Shown: in pieces, positions 7,363 through 15,583 of the stretch
How the letters are laid out: each line of letters starts with the position of its first letter
Numbering within the stretch: position 1 is the stretch's first letter
Origin: an uncultured Oscillospiraceae bacterium
Lineage (GTDB): Bacteria > Bacillota > Clostridia > Oscillospirales > Ruminococcaceae
Reading direction: 5' to 3'
Length of the DNA: 29,689 bases
NCBI GenBank assembly: GCA_934454435.1
Contig: CAKSGA010000014.1
Coordinates: 1 to 29,689, forward strand
Translations under genes and position numbers: made by a program
The notes under the pieces: generated by a model
Databases searched by the model: none
What the model was told of the DNA's origin: nothing
What the model saw: only the letters and a program-made list of their open reading frames with translations

Positions 7363-8556
7363 TTACTGAGCTGATATGCGGGGAGCCAGTACCTCCAGCG
7401 CCTTCAGAAGCTGTGCGTCGGAGTCATCGCCGTCGTCGGGGCTGACCCCTGCGGCGAGCTCAACGGAGTAGTCCGGTTTCAGACCGCTCTCGTCCCAGGT
7501 GCCTGACTTTGTGTATATCTTTCCGACCGAGAGCGTGAGTGCGCTGCCGTCAGAGAACTCAAACGTTTTCTGCATCACTGCCTTGCCATAGGTGTTGGTG
7601 CCTATCAGGAGTGCGCCGTATTCGTCCCGCATAACCGAAGCGAAAAGTTCTGCGGCCGAGGCTGTTCCGGAGTCCACAAGCACTGCCACCGGCAGGTCGA
7701 GCACATTTTCGGAGTCCGTTTCGATGAGGGTCTTGCGGCTGTGGTCGGAATATTCCACCGTGGCGACTACCCCCGAGGGCAGGAACTGGTTCAGTATGGG
7801 TTTCAGTGCGCTTGTCACTCCTCCGGAGTTCTGGCGCAGGTCGATGACGAGCGCCTTTGCGTCAACGTTCAGAAGCGTTGTAACGGCGTTGCTGAACTGC
7901 TCCGAGGTCTTGGCGTTGAAGGTGTCTATGCGGATATAGCCGATGCTGTTGTCGAGCAGCCTGCATGTTACCGACTCCACCTCGAGCTGCTGACGTATGA
8001 GGTTCACGGAAATGCTCTCGCCGTCACGCAGGAGCTGAAGAGCGAGCCTTGTTCCGGTCTCACCGGAAAGCTTCTCCAGCGCCTGACCCGGCTCCATGCT
8101 GAGCAGGCTCTTGCCGTCTATCGCAGTGATAACGTCCCCGGACTTCACCCCGTTAAGCTCGGCGGAGCTGCCCTTGTACACAGTGGTGACTGTAAGGTAG
8201 CCGCTTCCGTTCTCCTCAGCGTCAAAACCTGCGCCGAGAATAACGCCGTCGTAGCTCTGCTGGAGCTCATAGTAGGCGGATGGGGTGGAGTAGTATGCGT
8301 ATTTGTCGCCGATGCCGGCGATGTAGCCGCTGATGGTGCTTGCTTCGAGAGCGTCGTCGCTTACCGGGCCGATGTAGTTCTGGCGGACGGCGGTGTCTAT
8401 CTCACGGAGCTTTGCGTAAACGCCCTCGTATTTTTCGGAGGTGCCTATTTTGGTGTTGTAGATATTCAGCGACACCGTCCAGGTGAGGACGAAGGTTATG
8501 GCGCAGCCGATGGCAACAAGGCTTATCGCTATGCCAAGGGATATCTTCTTGTTCAA
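7363..8556 (-). CDS. S41 family C-terminal processing peptidase with PDZ domain
   Basis: A membrane-anchored serine protease of the CtpA/Prc family, acting outside the cytoplasmic membrane on cell-envelope proteins. Order of parts: one membrane segment (about 9-31), an N-terminal helical region, a PDZ domain (about 95-185, with the KGSSAELNGVKSGDVITAIDG core), and the S41 catalytic fold. The Ser-Lys dyad is visible: S300 in DSGTASAAE and K325 in GTNTYGKA. The start is TTG at 8556; AAAGGA lies 8 nt upstream, just after the ftsX stop, and no better ATG exists. The gap from ftsX is 15 bp, so this protease is in the ftsEX operon, which suggests it processes a wall hydrolase or division protein; that link is inferred from position. 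Confidence 0.93.
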   Translation of the reverse strand: MNKKISLGIAISLVAIGCAITFVLTWTVSLNIYNTKIGTSEKYEGVYAKLREIDTAVRQNYIGPVSDDALEASTISGYIAGIGDKYAYYSTPSAYYELQQSYDGVILGAGFDAEENGSGYLTVTTVYKGSSAELNGVKSGDVITAIDGKSLLSMEPGQALEKLSGETGTRLALQLLRDGESISVNLIRQQLEVESVTCRLLDNSIGYIRIDTFNAKTSEQFSNAVTTLLNVDAKALVIDLRQNSGGVTSALKPILNQFLPSGVVATVEYSDHSRKTLIETDSENVLDLPVAVLVDSGTASAAELFASVMRDEYGALLIGTNTYGKAVMQKTFEFSDGSALTLSVGKIYTKSGTWDESGLKPDYSVELAAGVSPDDGDDSDAQLLKALEVLAPRISAQ

Positions 8557-8571
8557 GGTGCTGTTCCTTTC

Positions 8572-9474
8572 TCAGACCTTAAGGTATTTTCCGGTGCTGA
8601 ACACGGTGCCCACAGCTCCCAGCAGCGCACCTGCGGCGCAGTTCACCGCAAGGACTATCCACATGATGTCGTCAAACGGGATAAGCCCGTAGAAGCCGAA
8701 CATCTGCCACAGCGTGAGGTCGGTGGAGAATAGCGAGAACACTGCGTCATACACCACCCAGGTAAGACCCCAGGCGGCAGCGCCGGCGAGAATGCCGATA
8801 AACATACCCTCTACGAAGAACGGGGTCTTGATGAACCCGCTCGTTGCGCCGACATAGCGCATTATGCTTATCTCAGTGCGGCGTGCGAACACGCTGGTGC
8901 GTATGGTGTTTGAAACTATAACTATGCTGACTATGACCAGTGCGATGAGCACGGCGCCTGCGATTAACGAGAATGTATTGCGTATCTCGATGAGAATGCT
9001 TGCGAAGTCATAGGGCGCCTGGACCTTTTCGACCCCTTCGATGGAGTTTATCTCCACCACCACCTGGCGTATCTTGGATATATCGTCCACACGGACCAGG
9101 AACGTTTCCGGCATGGGGTTCTCTTCAAGGTAGTCGAGGAGCTCGCTGTATTCCGCCATGTTGCTGCGGAAATCCGCCAGCGCCTCCTCCTTGGAGCGGT
9201 AGGTGACCTCGGTTATCTGGTCGTTCTTTTCGAGGACGGAGCGGATATGGTCCACCTGCTTCTGTGTGATGCCCTCGTTGAGATATATTGCTATTTCGTT
9301 GGTATCCTCGATGTTCTTCATGATGGTGTTGACGTTCATCATCATGAGTACGGAGCAGCCCACCAGCAGCAGGCTCACCATCAGAATGCTGAAGCTCGCA
9401 AAGGACATCAGCAGGTTCTTCCAAACGGAGGATATTCCCTTTTTCACAAGGTATGTGACATTACTCGTCCTCAT
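8572..9474 (-). CDS. ftsX: Cell division ABC permease-like protein FtsX
   Basis: FtsX is the membrane partner of FtsE; the complex controls peptidoglycan hydrolases at the division site rather than moving a substrate. The 300 residues show the family layout: a cytoplasmic tail, membrane segment 1 (about 22-45), an external loop of about 110 residues, and three further segments (about 165-190, 222-245, 268-290). The FARRTEISIMRYVGAT motif after the second segment is diagnostic. The start at 9474 is chosen because GGAGG lies 6 nt upstream; the longer frame starting at 9498 would overlap ftsE by 38 nt and lacks such a site. ftsE and ftsX still overlap by 14 nt, which implies coupled translation. 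Confidence 0.95.
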   Translation of the reverse strand: MRTSNVTYLVKKGISSVWKNLLMSFASFSILMVSLLLVGCSVLMMMNVNTIMKNIEDTNEIAIYLNEGITQKQVDHIRSVLEKNDQITEVTYRSKEEALADFRSNMAEYSELLDYLEENPMPETFLVRVDDISKIRQVVVEINSIEGVEKVQAPYDFASILIEIRNTFSLIAGAVLIALVIVSIVIVSNTIRTSVFARRTEISIMRYVGATSGFIKTPFFVEGMFIGILAGAAAWGLTWVVYDAVFSLFSTDLTLWQMFGFYGLIPFDDIMWIVLAVNCAAGALLGAVGTVFSTGKYLKV

Positions 9475-10150
9475 CTGAACCTCCGATATTGTCGTCAAAT
9501 GTTATCGTGCCGTCCTGGATATTTATTATCCTGCCGCCGAAGTGCTTGACCAGGTCATGCTCATGCGTGACCATGATTATCGTGGTCCCTGCGGAACGGT
9601 TGATGTCTTTCAGCAGCTCAACTATTTCGTAGGAGAGCTGCGGGTCGATGTTTCCTGTGGGCTCGTCCGCTATGATGAGCCCGGGGTCATTCGCCAGAGC
9701 CCTTGCGATCGCAACACGCTGCTGCTCGCCGCCGGAAAGCTCCTTGGGCTTGCTGCGTGCCTTGTGTGCGAGGTCCACAAGGTTCAGGACATATGGCACA
9801 CGCTGCTTGATGAAGCGGCTGCTCTGGTCGGCTATGCGCAGCACGAACGCAACGTTCTCGTACACGTTCAGCTCCTGTATCAGCCGGAAGTCCTGGAACA
9901 CCATGCCTATCGAGCGGCGGAACTTCGCTATCTTGTTGCCCTTTACCTTGGCGAGATTGTAGCCGTTCACGAATACCCTGCCCGATGTGGGGGTTATTTC
10001 ACGGGTCATGAGCTTCACCAGCGTGGATTTGCCGGCTCCGCTTCCGCCCACTATAAACACGAATTCACCGTCGTTTATGCGCAGATTGACGTCCTGCAGT
10101 GCGTCCACTCCGCTGGAGTAATGCACATTGACATTCTTTAATTCTACCAT
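9461..10150 (-). CDS. ftsE: Cell division ATP-binding protein FtsE
   Basis: ATPase subunit of FtsEX, attached to the inner face of the membrane. The 229 residues carry Walker A GGSGAGKST (35-43), a Q-loop Gln at 86, the ABC signature LSGGE (138-142), Walker B ending in D162-E163 (LIIADEPTGNID), and a switch His at 196 in MVTHEHD. The ATG at 10150 has an AGGGAG Shine-Dalgarno. It is the first gene of the minus-strand cluster ftsE-ftsX-S41 peptidase-greA-lysS. The acidic C-terminal tail (GGSDEDE) overlaps the start of ftsX. Identification is secure from motifs and from the ftsX partner. Confidence 0.96.
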   Translation of the reverse strand: MVELKNVNVHYSSGVDALQDVNLRINDGEFVFIVGGSGAGKSTLVKLMTREITPTSGRVFVNGYNLAKVKGNKIAKFRRSIGMVFQDFRLIQELNVYENVAFVLRIADQSSRFIKQRVPYVLNLVDLAHKARSKPKELSGGEQQRVAIARALANDPGLIIADEPTGNIDPQLSYEIVELLKDINRSAGTTIIMVTHEHDLVKHFGGRIINIQDGTITFDDNIGGSDEDE

Positions 10151-10202
10151 TGTTATTCTCCCTCGGAATATCAGATATTTTCCCTAATTATTTTTAAGTA
10201 TG

Positions 10203-10260
10203 GGGCTTTTTCAGCCCTCTATAACACTTCAAAGGCTGTCCCGTGGTGAGCGGGGCAGCC
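10203..10260. terminator. Two hairpins between the CdaR-type gene and ftsE
   Basis: GGCTGTCCC (10234-10242) pairs with GGGGCAGCC (10252-10260) with one mismatch, and GGGCT (10203-10207) pairs with AGCCC (10213-10217). The first probably ends the minus-strand regulator transcript, though its minus-strand T run is short (TTTG). The second lies in the leader of ftsE. No clear -35/-10 pair for ftsE was found in the remaining sequence. Confidence 0.45.
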
Positions 10261-10288
10261 GGTTTTTGCAGTAATTACGCCTGCCCCG

Positions 10289-11374
10289 TCAGAACTTGGT
10301 GGGGTTTGCGGCGAGATATTTCTTGACCATCAGCGCTATCTTGAAGATTATCGCATGGTCGAATTCACGCAGGTCGAGCCCGGTCAGCTTCTTTATCTTG
10401 TCCAGGCGGTAAACCAGCGTGTTTCTGTGTACGAACAGCTTCCTGGAGGTCTCGGAAACGTTCAGGCTGTTCTCGAAGAACTTCTGGATAGTGAACAGCG
10501 TTTCGTGGTCGAGGGACTCTATGCTGTTTTTCTTGAACACTTCCTTGAGGAAGGTTTCGCACAGGGTGGTGGGCAGGTGATATATAAGGCGTGCGATACC
10601 GAGATTGTCGTAGCTTACGATGTTCTTGTCGGTGTCGAATACCTTGCCGACCTCAAGGGCGGTCTGCGCTTCCTTGAATGAGCGTGCGAGGTCCTTTACG
10701 CCGACAACGGGGGTGCCTATGCCAACGTTCACCTTGGTGAAGAACTCGCTCGAAAGCGTGTCGGAGATGGAACGTGCCAGCTTCTCCAGGTCACGCACAT
10801 CGATGTTGTTCTTGACTTCCTTTACAAGCACGATGTCGGTTTCGGTTATGTTGAACACGAAATCCTTGTTCTTGTCCGGGAACAGGTTCTGTATAACGTC
10901 GTATGCGGAAACATCGTTGGATGATATAACGTTTATCAGGAATACTACCCTGCTGATATCAGAGTTGAAGTGCAGCTCACGTGCCTTGAGACTGATGTCG
11001 CCGGGAAGCACGTTGTCAAGGATTATGTTCTTGACGAAGTTGTTGCGGTCGTACTTCTCATCGTAGTACTGCTTTATGCCGGAGAGGGAGATGGCGATGA
11101 CGCTTGCATACTTGCCTGCGGGCTCGTCGGTGCCCTCCACGAAAACTGCGTAGTCCGGCTTTACGTGTATACCGAAAGGCTTGTAGGTGTAGCCGTCACG
11201 GATAAAGACCTCATGGGAGTCGCCCAGCTCTATGGGGAAGAAATCGTTGCCGCCGCCGACCCTTGTAAGGTCGCTGCATGCGATTATGGTGCCATTTTCA
11301 TCTATAACGCCGATGACACGGTTTACTGCGTCCTTCATCTGGTGGACGATGCCCTGGAAAAGTCTGTTTGACAT
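10289..11374 (-). CDS. PucR/CdaR family transcriptional regulator
   Basis: A 361-residue regulator of the sugar-diacid regulator (CdaR)/PucR type. The N-terminal half (about 1-120) has the CdaR sensor look (IGVIDENGTIIACSD, then a VFVEG...YASVIAISLSGIKQYY stretch). The middle is a GGDEF-like domain typical of the family (about 140-270, with VNVGIGTPV and SFKEAQTALEVGK). The C-terminal PucR helix-turn-helix (about 295-352) contains NVSETSRKLFVHRNTLVYRL. Start: ATG at 11374 with AGAGG upstream; an upstream TTG at 11410 in the same frame has no such site. The gene stands alone with its own promoter and an unusually long structured leader. The ligand is not predictable; sugar acid names used for this family should not be assumed. 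Confidence 0.88.
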   Translation of the reverse strand: MSNRLFQGIVHQMKDAVNRVIGVIDENGTIIACSDLTRVGGGNDFFPIELGDSHEVFIRDGYTYKPFGIHVKPDYAVFVEGTDEPAGKYASVIAISLSGIKQYYDEKYDRNNFVKNIILDNVLPGDISLKARELHFNSDISRVVFLINVISSNDVSAYDVIQNLFPDKNKDFVFNITETDIVLVKEVKNNIDVRDLEKLARSISDTLSSEFFTKVNVGIGTPVVGVKDLARSFKEAQTALEVGKVFDTDKNIVSYDNLGIARLIYHLPTTLCETFLKEVFKKNSIESLDHETLFTIQKFFENSLNVSETSRKLFVHRNTLVYRLDKIKKLTGLDLREFDHAIIFKIALMVKKYLAANPTKF

Positions 11375-11394
11375 TTCTGATACCTCTTTCTGCG

Positions 11395-11518
11395 AAGCTG
11401 CGTGCGTCAATGCCCGTATCTCCCGTTTTACAGACCCCTCTGGGTCAGGAGATATGCAGCTGACGACTGCGCATGTTTTATGATTCCCCTGCCCGGAAGC
11501 GGGCAGAATTATTCCCTA
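11395..11518 (-). ncRNA. Structured leader RNA (rod-like hairpin plus GC hairpin) of the CdaR-type gene
   Basis: Between the promoter and the start codon lie about 140 nt that fold well. A 7-bp GC stem with a 4-nt loop (11489-11495 with 11500-11506) is followed by a long interrupted rod: 11399-11402 with 11470-11473, 11405-11409 with 11461-11465, 11411-11413 with 11456-11458, 11417-11423 with 11448-11454, and 11433-11437 with 11442-11446. A nine-codon open frame (11445-11474, MRSRQLHIS) sits inside it. It could be a regulatory leader, an attenuator or a processed RNA such as a 6S-like RNA. No named riboswitch motif was recognised. The strand is chosen from the promoter. Confidence 0.5.
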
Positions 11519-11524
11519 CTCTAT

Positions 11525-11553
11525 ATTGTACTAAAAAATTCAGAAAAAATCAA
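11525..11553 (-). promoter_or_regulatory. Promoter of the CdaR-type gene and its leader
   Basis: On the minus strand TTGATT (plus 11548-11553) and TACAAT (plus 11525-11530) are spaced by 17 bp. Predicted transcription start near 11518, giving a leader of about 144 nt before the ATG at 11374. Confidence 0.75.
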
Positions 11554-11601
11554 GGGTTTTTTATCTATTATGTAAAAGTTTCTTTATTTTTTTTGGTATG
11601 C

Positions 11602-11630
11602 TTGCAAAATTATCCGAAAAGTAATATAAT
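11602..11630 (+). promoter_or_regulatory. Promoter of metG
   Basis: TTGCAA (11602-11607) and TATAAT (11625-11630) with a 17-bp spacer in an A/T-rich region. The predicted start is about 11638, giving a leader of about 75 nt that contains a GGGGAT-TTTT-ATCCCC hairpin at 11655-11670. No T-box or S-box sequence is present in this leader. Confidence 0.75.
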
Positions 11631-11711
11631 AAAATAGCATAATATATTTGCAGGGGGGATTTTTATCCCCGTGCACTATCACTATTTGTAGAAAAAGAGG
11701 TAAGTATAACA

Positions 11712-13655
11712 ATGTGTAATTGCAGCAAGGGAAAATATTACATCACCACTCCGATCTATTATCCGTCCGGAAATCCGCATATCGGGCACTGCTACACCAC
11801 CGTGGCATGCGACACCATCGCCCGTTTCAAGAGAATGCAGGGCTATGACGTGATGTTCCTCACCGGCACGGACGAGCACGGTCAGAAGATAGAGCTCAAG
11901 GCGGAGGAAAAGGGCGTCACCCCGAAGGAGTATGTAGACGAGATAGTTGCGAACTTCAAGCGTCTGTGGGAGACCATGGGCATAAGCTACGACAGATTTA
12001 TCCGCACCACCGATGACTACCACGTTGCCGCCGTGCAGAAGATATTCAGGACCCTCTACGACAAGGGCTATATCTACAAGGGCGAGTACACCGGCAAGTA
12101 CTGCACCCCATGTGAGAGCTTCTGGACCGAGAGCCAGCTTGTGAACGGCAAGTGTCCCGACTGCGGCAGAGATGTCATCGATGCCCACGAGGAAGCCTAC
12201 TTCCTGCGCCTTTCCGACTACGCAGACAAGGTGGAGAAGTTCCTTACCGAAACTGATTACCTCCAGCCCAGGAGCCGTGTGAACGAGATGGTCAACAACT
12301 TCATCAAGCCCGGACTTGAGGACCTCTGCGTTTCCAGGACCAGCTTCAAGTGGGGCGTTCCGGTGGATTTCGACCCCGGCCATGTCGTTTACGTATGGGT
12401 GGACGCCCTGTCCAACTATATCACTGCGCTGGGCTACGACAACGACAAGTACAATGATTTCAGCAAGTACTGGCCGGCTGACCTGCACATGACCGCCAAG
12501 GAGATCGTGCGCTTCCACTCCATCGTATGGCCCATCATTCTGATGATGCTCGACCTGCCGCTGCCGAAGCACCTTTACGGCCACGGCTGGATAAACTTCA
12601 ACGGACAGAAGATGTCCAAGTCCCTGGGCAACGTTATCGACCCGTTCGTGCTGGCTGAGCGCTACGGCTCCGACGCTGTGCGTTACCAGATACTGCGTGA
12701 CATGCCCTACGGCTCCGACTGCAACTTCTCCAACGAGATAATGATAGGACGTATCAACACCGACCTTGCGAATGACCTCGGCAACCTGGTTTCCAGGACC
12801 GTTGCGATGGCTGACAAGTACTTCGGCGGAACGCTCCCCGAGGAAAAGAAGGCAGAGCCCATCGATGACGAGCTCCGCAATATGGCTGCTGCACTGGTGG
12901 AGCCGGTTTCAAGGCTCATCGAGGAGGTTCAGCTCTCCAGGGCGCTGGAGGAGATTTTCAAGGTAGTTTCCCGTGCGAACAAGTACATTGATGAAACGGC
13001 TCCGTGGATCCTGGCAAAGAGCGAGGAGAACATGCCCAGACTGGCGGCTGTGCTCTACAACCTGCTTGAGAGCATACGTATCTGTTCCGGTCTGCTGTTC
13101 CCGTTCATGCCTAAGACCATGCCTAAGGTATGGGAGCAGATAGGCGCTGACGAGAGCCTGACCGCATACGATACCCTCGGGACCTTTGGCGTTCTGCCGC
13201 AGAACGTTACCGTACACAAGGGCGAGGTGCTGTTCCCCAGAATAGACATGGAAAAGGAGATAGACGAGCTCAACAGCCTGCTCACTCCCGCAAAGACTAT
13301 CCGTGAGGACGAGGATCTCGACAAGGCTAACATAATCAGCATCGACCAGTTCGCAGAGGTGAAGCTCCGCAGCGGCGAGATAACCGCCTGCGAAAAGGTG
13401 AAGAAGTCCAAGAAGCTGCTGAAGCTCACCGTTGACGACGGCAGGAACGGCAGACAGATAGTTTCCGGCATTGCGTCCTGGTACCAGCCGGAGGACCTTA
13501 TCGGAAAGAAGATAGTGTTCGTTGCGAACCTTGCGCCCGCAAAGCTCTGCGGAGAGCTCAGCGAGGGCATGATACTCGCCTGCGACGCCGGCGAGAACGA
13601 CGTGCGTGTACTGTTCCTCGACAAGGACGTTCCGAACGGAAGCACTATAAGATAA
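11712..13655 (+). CDS. metG: Methionyl-tRNA synthetase with C-terminal tRNA-binding domain
   Basis: Charges tRNA-Met and initiator tRNA. The 647 residues contain the class I HIGH motif at 23-26 (NPHIGH), a zinc-binding knuckle with C131, C134, C148 and C151, the KMSKS loop at 300-304, the anticodon-binding helical domain (about 370-500), and a C-terminal OB-fold tRNA-binding domain (about 545-647, with SGEITACEKV and SGIASWY) that makes the enzyme dimeric in related species. The start ATG has AGAGG somewhat far upstream (about 11 nt). It heads a plus-strand run ending with nth; metG-tatD linkage is known in Bacillus (metS-yabD). Identification is secure. Confidence 0.97.
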   Translation: MCNCSKGKYYITTPIYYPSGNPHIGHCYTTVACDTIARFKRMQGYDVMFLTGTDEHGQKIELKAEEKGVTPKEYVDEIVANFKRLWETMGISYDRFIRTTDDYHVAAVQKIFRTLYDKGYIYKGEYTGKYCTPCESFWTESQLVNGKCPDCGRDVIDAHEEAYFLRLSDYADKVEKFLTETDYLQPRSRVNEMVNNFIKPGLEDLCVSRTSFKWGVPVDFDPGHVVYVWVDALSNYITALGYDNDKYNDFSKYWPADLHMTAKEIVRFHSIVWPIILMMLDLPLPKHLYGHGWINFNGQKMSKSLGNVIDPFVLAERYGSDAVRYQILRDMPYGSDCNFSNEIMIGRINTDLANDLGNLVSRTVAMADKYFGGTLPEEKKAEPIDDELRNMAAALVEPVSRLIEEVQLSRALEEIFKVVSRANKYIDETAPWILAKSEENMPRLAAVLYNLLESIRICSGLLFPFMPKTMPKVWEQIGADESLTAYDTLGTFGVLPQNVTVHKGEVLFPRIDMEKEIDELNSLLTPAKTIREDEDLDKANIISIDQFAEVKLRSGEITACEKVKKSKKLLKLTVDDGRNGRQIVSGIASWYQPEDLIGKKIVFVANLAPAKLCGELSEGMILACDAGENDVRVLFLDKDVPNGSTIR

Positions 13656-13710
13656 ACTTTCCGGCAAACAGCTTTCAGGTACTGTTGGAATTGAATTCGG
13701 GGGTGATTTT

Positions 13711-14346
13711 TTGGATATTTCGAGAATGGCGGATATTGCGTCTGTCAGCAGAACTACGCTTACTCATTCGTCCGAGCACCGCACGCAGGAGAAGTCCTCC
13801 ACGCTGGCGGCGGACCATACTGACGCCTTTATAAAGTCCGAGGCGACGTTTACTCCGGCGTATACCAAAAAATCCGCCCAGAAACAGGCGAGCGACAATA
13901 ATCTCACCCAGCGTGAGGACAGCGAGGACACCGTCAGCGCCGTAAAACAGCGTGAGGGCAGGGGCAGAGCCGAGCTCATGACCGAGGGCGTTCAGCACAT
14001 AATACGTGCGATGTTCGTTAAGCAGGGCGAGGTGATCACCGGTAACGTCCCGAGCGTTGGTGCAAAGCTGTACGCTGAGGAGCTCCTGTCGCAGATACGT
14101 AAGCTCTACGGAAATTCCGAGGCGGACGAGAATACCATGCAGTACTGGTCGGCCGAGAATACCGCTGACCGCCTGCTGACTTTCTTCGACTGCGTTTCGG
14201 TGGAGGGCGACAAGTACGCCATGCTTGAAAAGAGCTTCCGGGGCGCTTTCAACGACACTGAGCAGCTTTTCGGCGGCCGTGGCAGGCTCCCCCTCGAGAG
14301 CTACGAAACAAAGTCACTGATAATGGAGCGATATTTTACTAAATAA
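13711..14346 (+). CDS. Hypothetical 211-aa protein between metG and tatD
   Basis: No signal peptide or membrane segment. The first 85 residues are Ser/Thr/Gln/Lys-rich and probably disordered. The C-terminal 125 residues look folded, with an AENTADRLLTFFD segment and an RLPLESYETKSLIMERY tail. This tail loosely resembles the DUF5610 type of unknown domain, which is a memory-based impression only. The start is TTG at 13711, preceded by GGGGGTG; no in-frame ATG occurs until the sixth codon (13726), which has no ribosome binding site. It lies 55 bp after metG and one base before tatD, so it is very probably translated as part of that transcript. Function unknown. Confidence 0.7.
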   Translation: MDISRMADIASVSRTTLTHSSEHRTQEKSSTLAADHTDAFIKSEATFTPAYTKKSAQKQASDNNLTQREDSEDTVSAVKQREGRGRAELMTEGVQHIIRAMFVKQGEVITGNVPSVGAKLYAEELLSQIRKLYGNSEADENTMQYWSAENTADRLLTFFDCVSVEGDKYAMLEKSFRGAFNDTEQLFGGRGRLPLESYETKSLIMERYFTK

Positions 14347-14347
14347 T

Positions 14348-15106
14348 ATGGGAATATTCGACACACATGCGCATTATCTCCGGGAGGACTTCGGCGACGG
14401 GCTGGACAGCCTGCTTGCCGGAATGCCGGAGATGGGCGTTGAAAGGATCATGGCGGTGGGCTACGACCTCGCTTCCTCTGCGGAGGAGGCGGAGCTTGCC
14501 CGGCGCTATACTTTTATTACGGCGGCGGCGGGAGTCCACCCGGAGAACTGCGTGGGGCTCCCTGCGGACTGGCTGGACGGGATAGAGGAGCTTCTGCGCC
14601 TGCCGGAAGTCACGGCGCTGGGAGAGATAGGTCTTGACCGCCACTATGAGGGCTATGACCGTGAGCTCCAGGCGGAGGTCTTTGAGCGCCAGCTTGAGCT
14701 TGCGAAGAGCCTGGACATGCCAGTCATAATCCACAGCCGGGACGCCTGCGAGGACACGATGGAGCTCCTGCGCAGGTACAGACCGAAAGGGGTCATGCAC
14801 TGCTTCTCCTACAGCCCGGAGATAGCCCGGGAGGTCGTGGGGCTGGGAATGTACGTAGGCTTCACCGGCGTGCTGACCTTCAAGAACTCGAAAAAGGCGT
14901 GGGCTGCATGTGAAGAGGTCCCCATGGACAGGCTGCTGCTTGAGACCGACTGCCCCTATATGGCTCCGGTACCGCACCGGGGGGAGAAGTCCCACAGCGG
15001 CATGATAAAGTACACGGCGGCGAAGATGGCGGAGATAAAGGGCGTTTCCCCGGAGGAAATGATACGGATATGCCGTGAAAACGGCGAAGGGTTGTTCAGA
15101 ATATGA
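14348..15106 (+). CDS. tatD: TatD family metal-dependent deoxyribonuclease
   Basis: A cytoplasmic TIM-barrel hydrolase of the TatD family (YabD in Bacillus); family members act as 3'-5' DNases or RNases. All expected metal ligands are visible in the 252 residues: H7 and H9 in FDTHAHY, E93 in GEIGLD, H129 in IIHSRDA, H151 in MHCFS, and D201 in ETDCPY. Length is usual. The ATG is separated by a single base from the stop of the 211-aa gene, so translation is probably coupled; there is no strong Shine-Dalgarno of its own. The stop overlaps the next start (ATGA). Confidence 0.95.
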   Translation: MGIFDTHAHYLREDFGDGLDSLLAGMPEMGVERIMAVGYDLASSAEEAELARRYTFITAAAGVHPENCVGLPADWLDGIEELLRLPEVTALGEIGLDRHYEGYDRELQAEVFERQLELAKSLDMPVIIHSRDACEDTMELLRRYRPKGVMHCFSYSPEIAREVVGLGMYVGFTGVLTFKNSKKAWAACEEVPMDRLLLETDCPYMAPVPHRGEKSHSGMIKYTAAKMAEIKGVSPEEMIRICRENGEGLFRI

Positions 15107-15567
15107 GCGATATCACAGTAAGAATGGCAGTTCCCGGCGATATGCCGGAGCTGCTGAGAATACGCCGGGAAATGCTGGCGATAGTGAATGATGTCCCGGA
15201 GAGCGGCATTTCAGACGAGGTAATGTGGCTTTCTGAGGAATATTTCAGAAACGGAGACCAGACGACGGCGCTTGCATTCTGCGGAGAGGAGCTTGCAGGG
15301 TGCGCCACGATATGCTGGTTGACGGTTATGCCGACGTATTCACACCCATCCGGGAAAAGGGCGCACATCATGAATGTGTACACCCGCACGGAATTCCGCA
15401 GAATGGGAGCGGCGTGCGCAATGGTGACTGCGCTTCTTGGCGAAGCCCGCAGGCGTGGCGCAACGAGCATAACACTCGATGCAACTGAGAACGGCAGACC
15501 GCTTTATGAAACATTGGGCTTCCATGGTTCCGAGGAACACATGGAACTTATTTTAACACAAGATTGA
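15103..15567 (+). CDS. GNAT family N-acetyltransferase
   Basis: A 154-residue acetyl-CoA-dependent acetyltransferase of the GNAT fold. The acetyl-CoA pyrophosphate loop is RRMGAA (99-104), preceded by the beta-strand segment AHIMNVYTRTEFR and followed by the helix AMVTALLGEARRRG; the C-terminal NGRPLYETLGF is the usual motif B. The substrate cannot be told. The gene overlaps tatD by four bases (ATGA) and is part of the same transcript. The start has no separate Shine-Dalgarno, consistent with reinitiation. Confidence 0.9.
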   Translation: MSDITVRMAVPGDMPELLRIRREMLAIVNDVPESGISDEVMWLSEEYFRNGDQTTALAFCGEELAGCATICWLTVMPTYSHPSGKRAHIMNVYTRTEFRRMGAACAMVTALLGEARRRGATSITLDATENGRPLYETLGFHGSEEHMELILTQD

Positions 15568-15583
15568 TTCTATCGGAGGAAAC

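Noticed and set aside
11431..11448. PyrR binding loop within the CdaR leader
   Set aside because: The hairpin contains CAGAG in the loop on the minus strand but does not fit the PyrR consensus spacing or flanks.
11631..11711. T-box or SAM riboswitch in the metG leader
   Set aside because: No T-box core sequence or S-box helices; only a short GGGGAT hairpin is present.
11682..12584. Minus-strand frame of 300 codons opposite metG
   Set aside because: Antisense shadow of metG catalytic domain codons.
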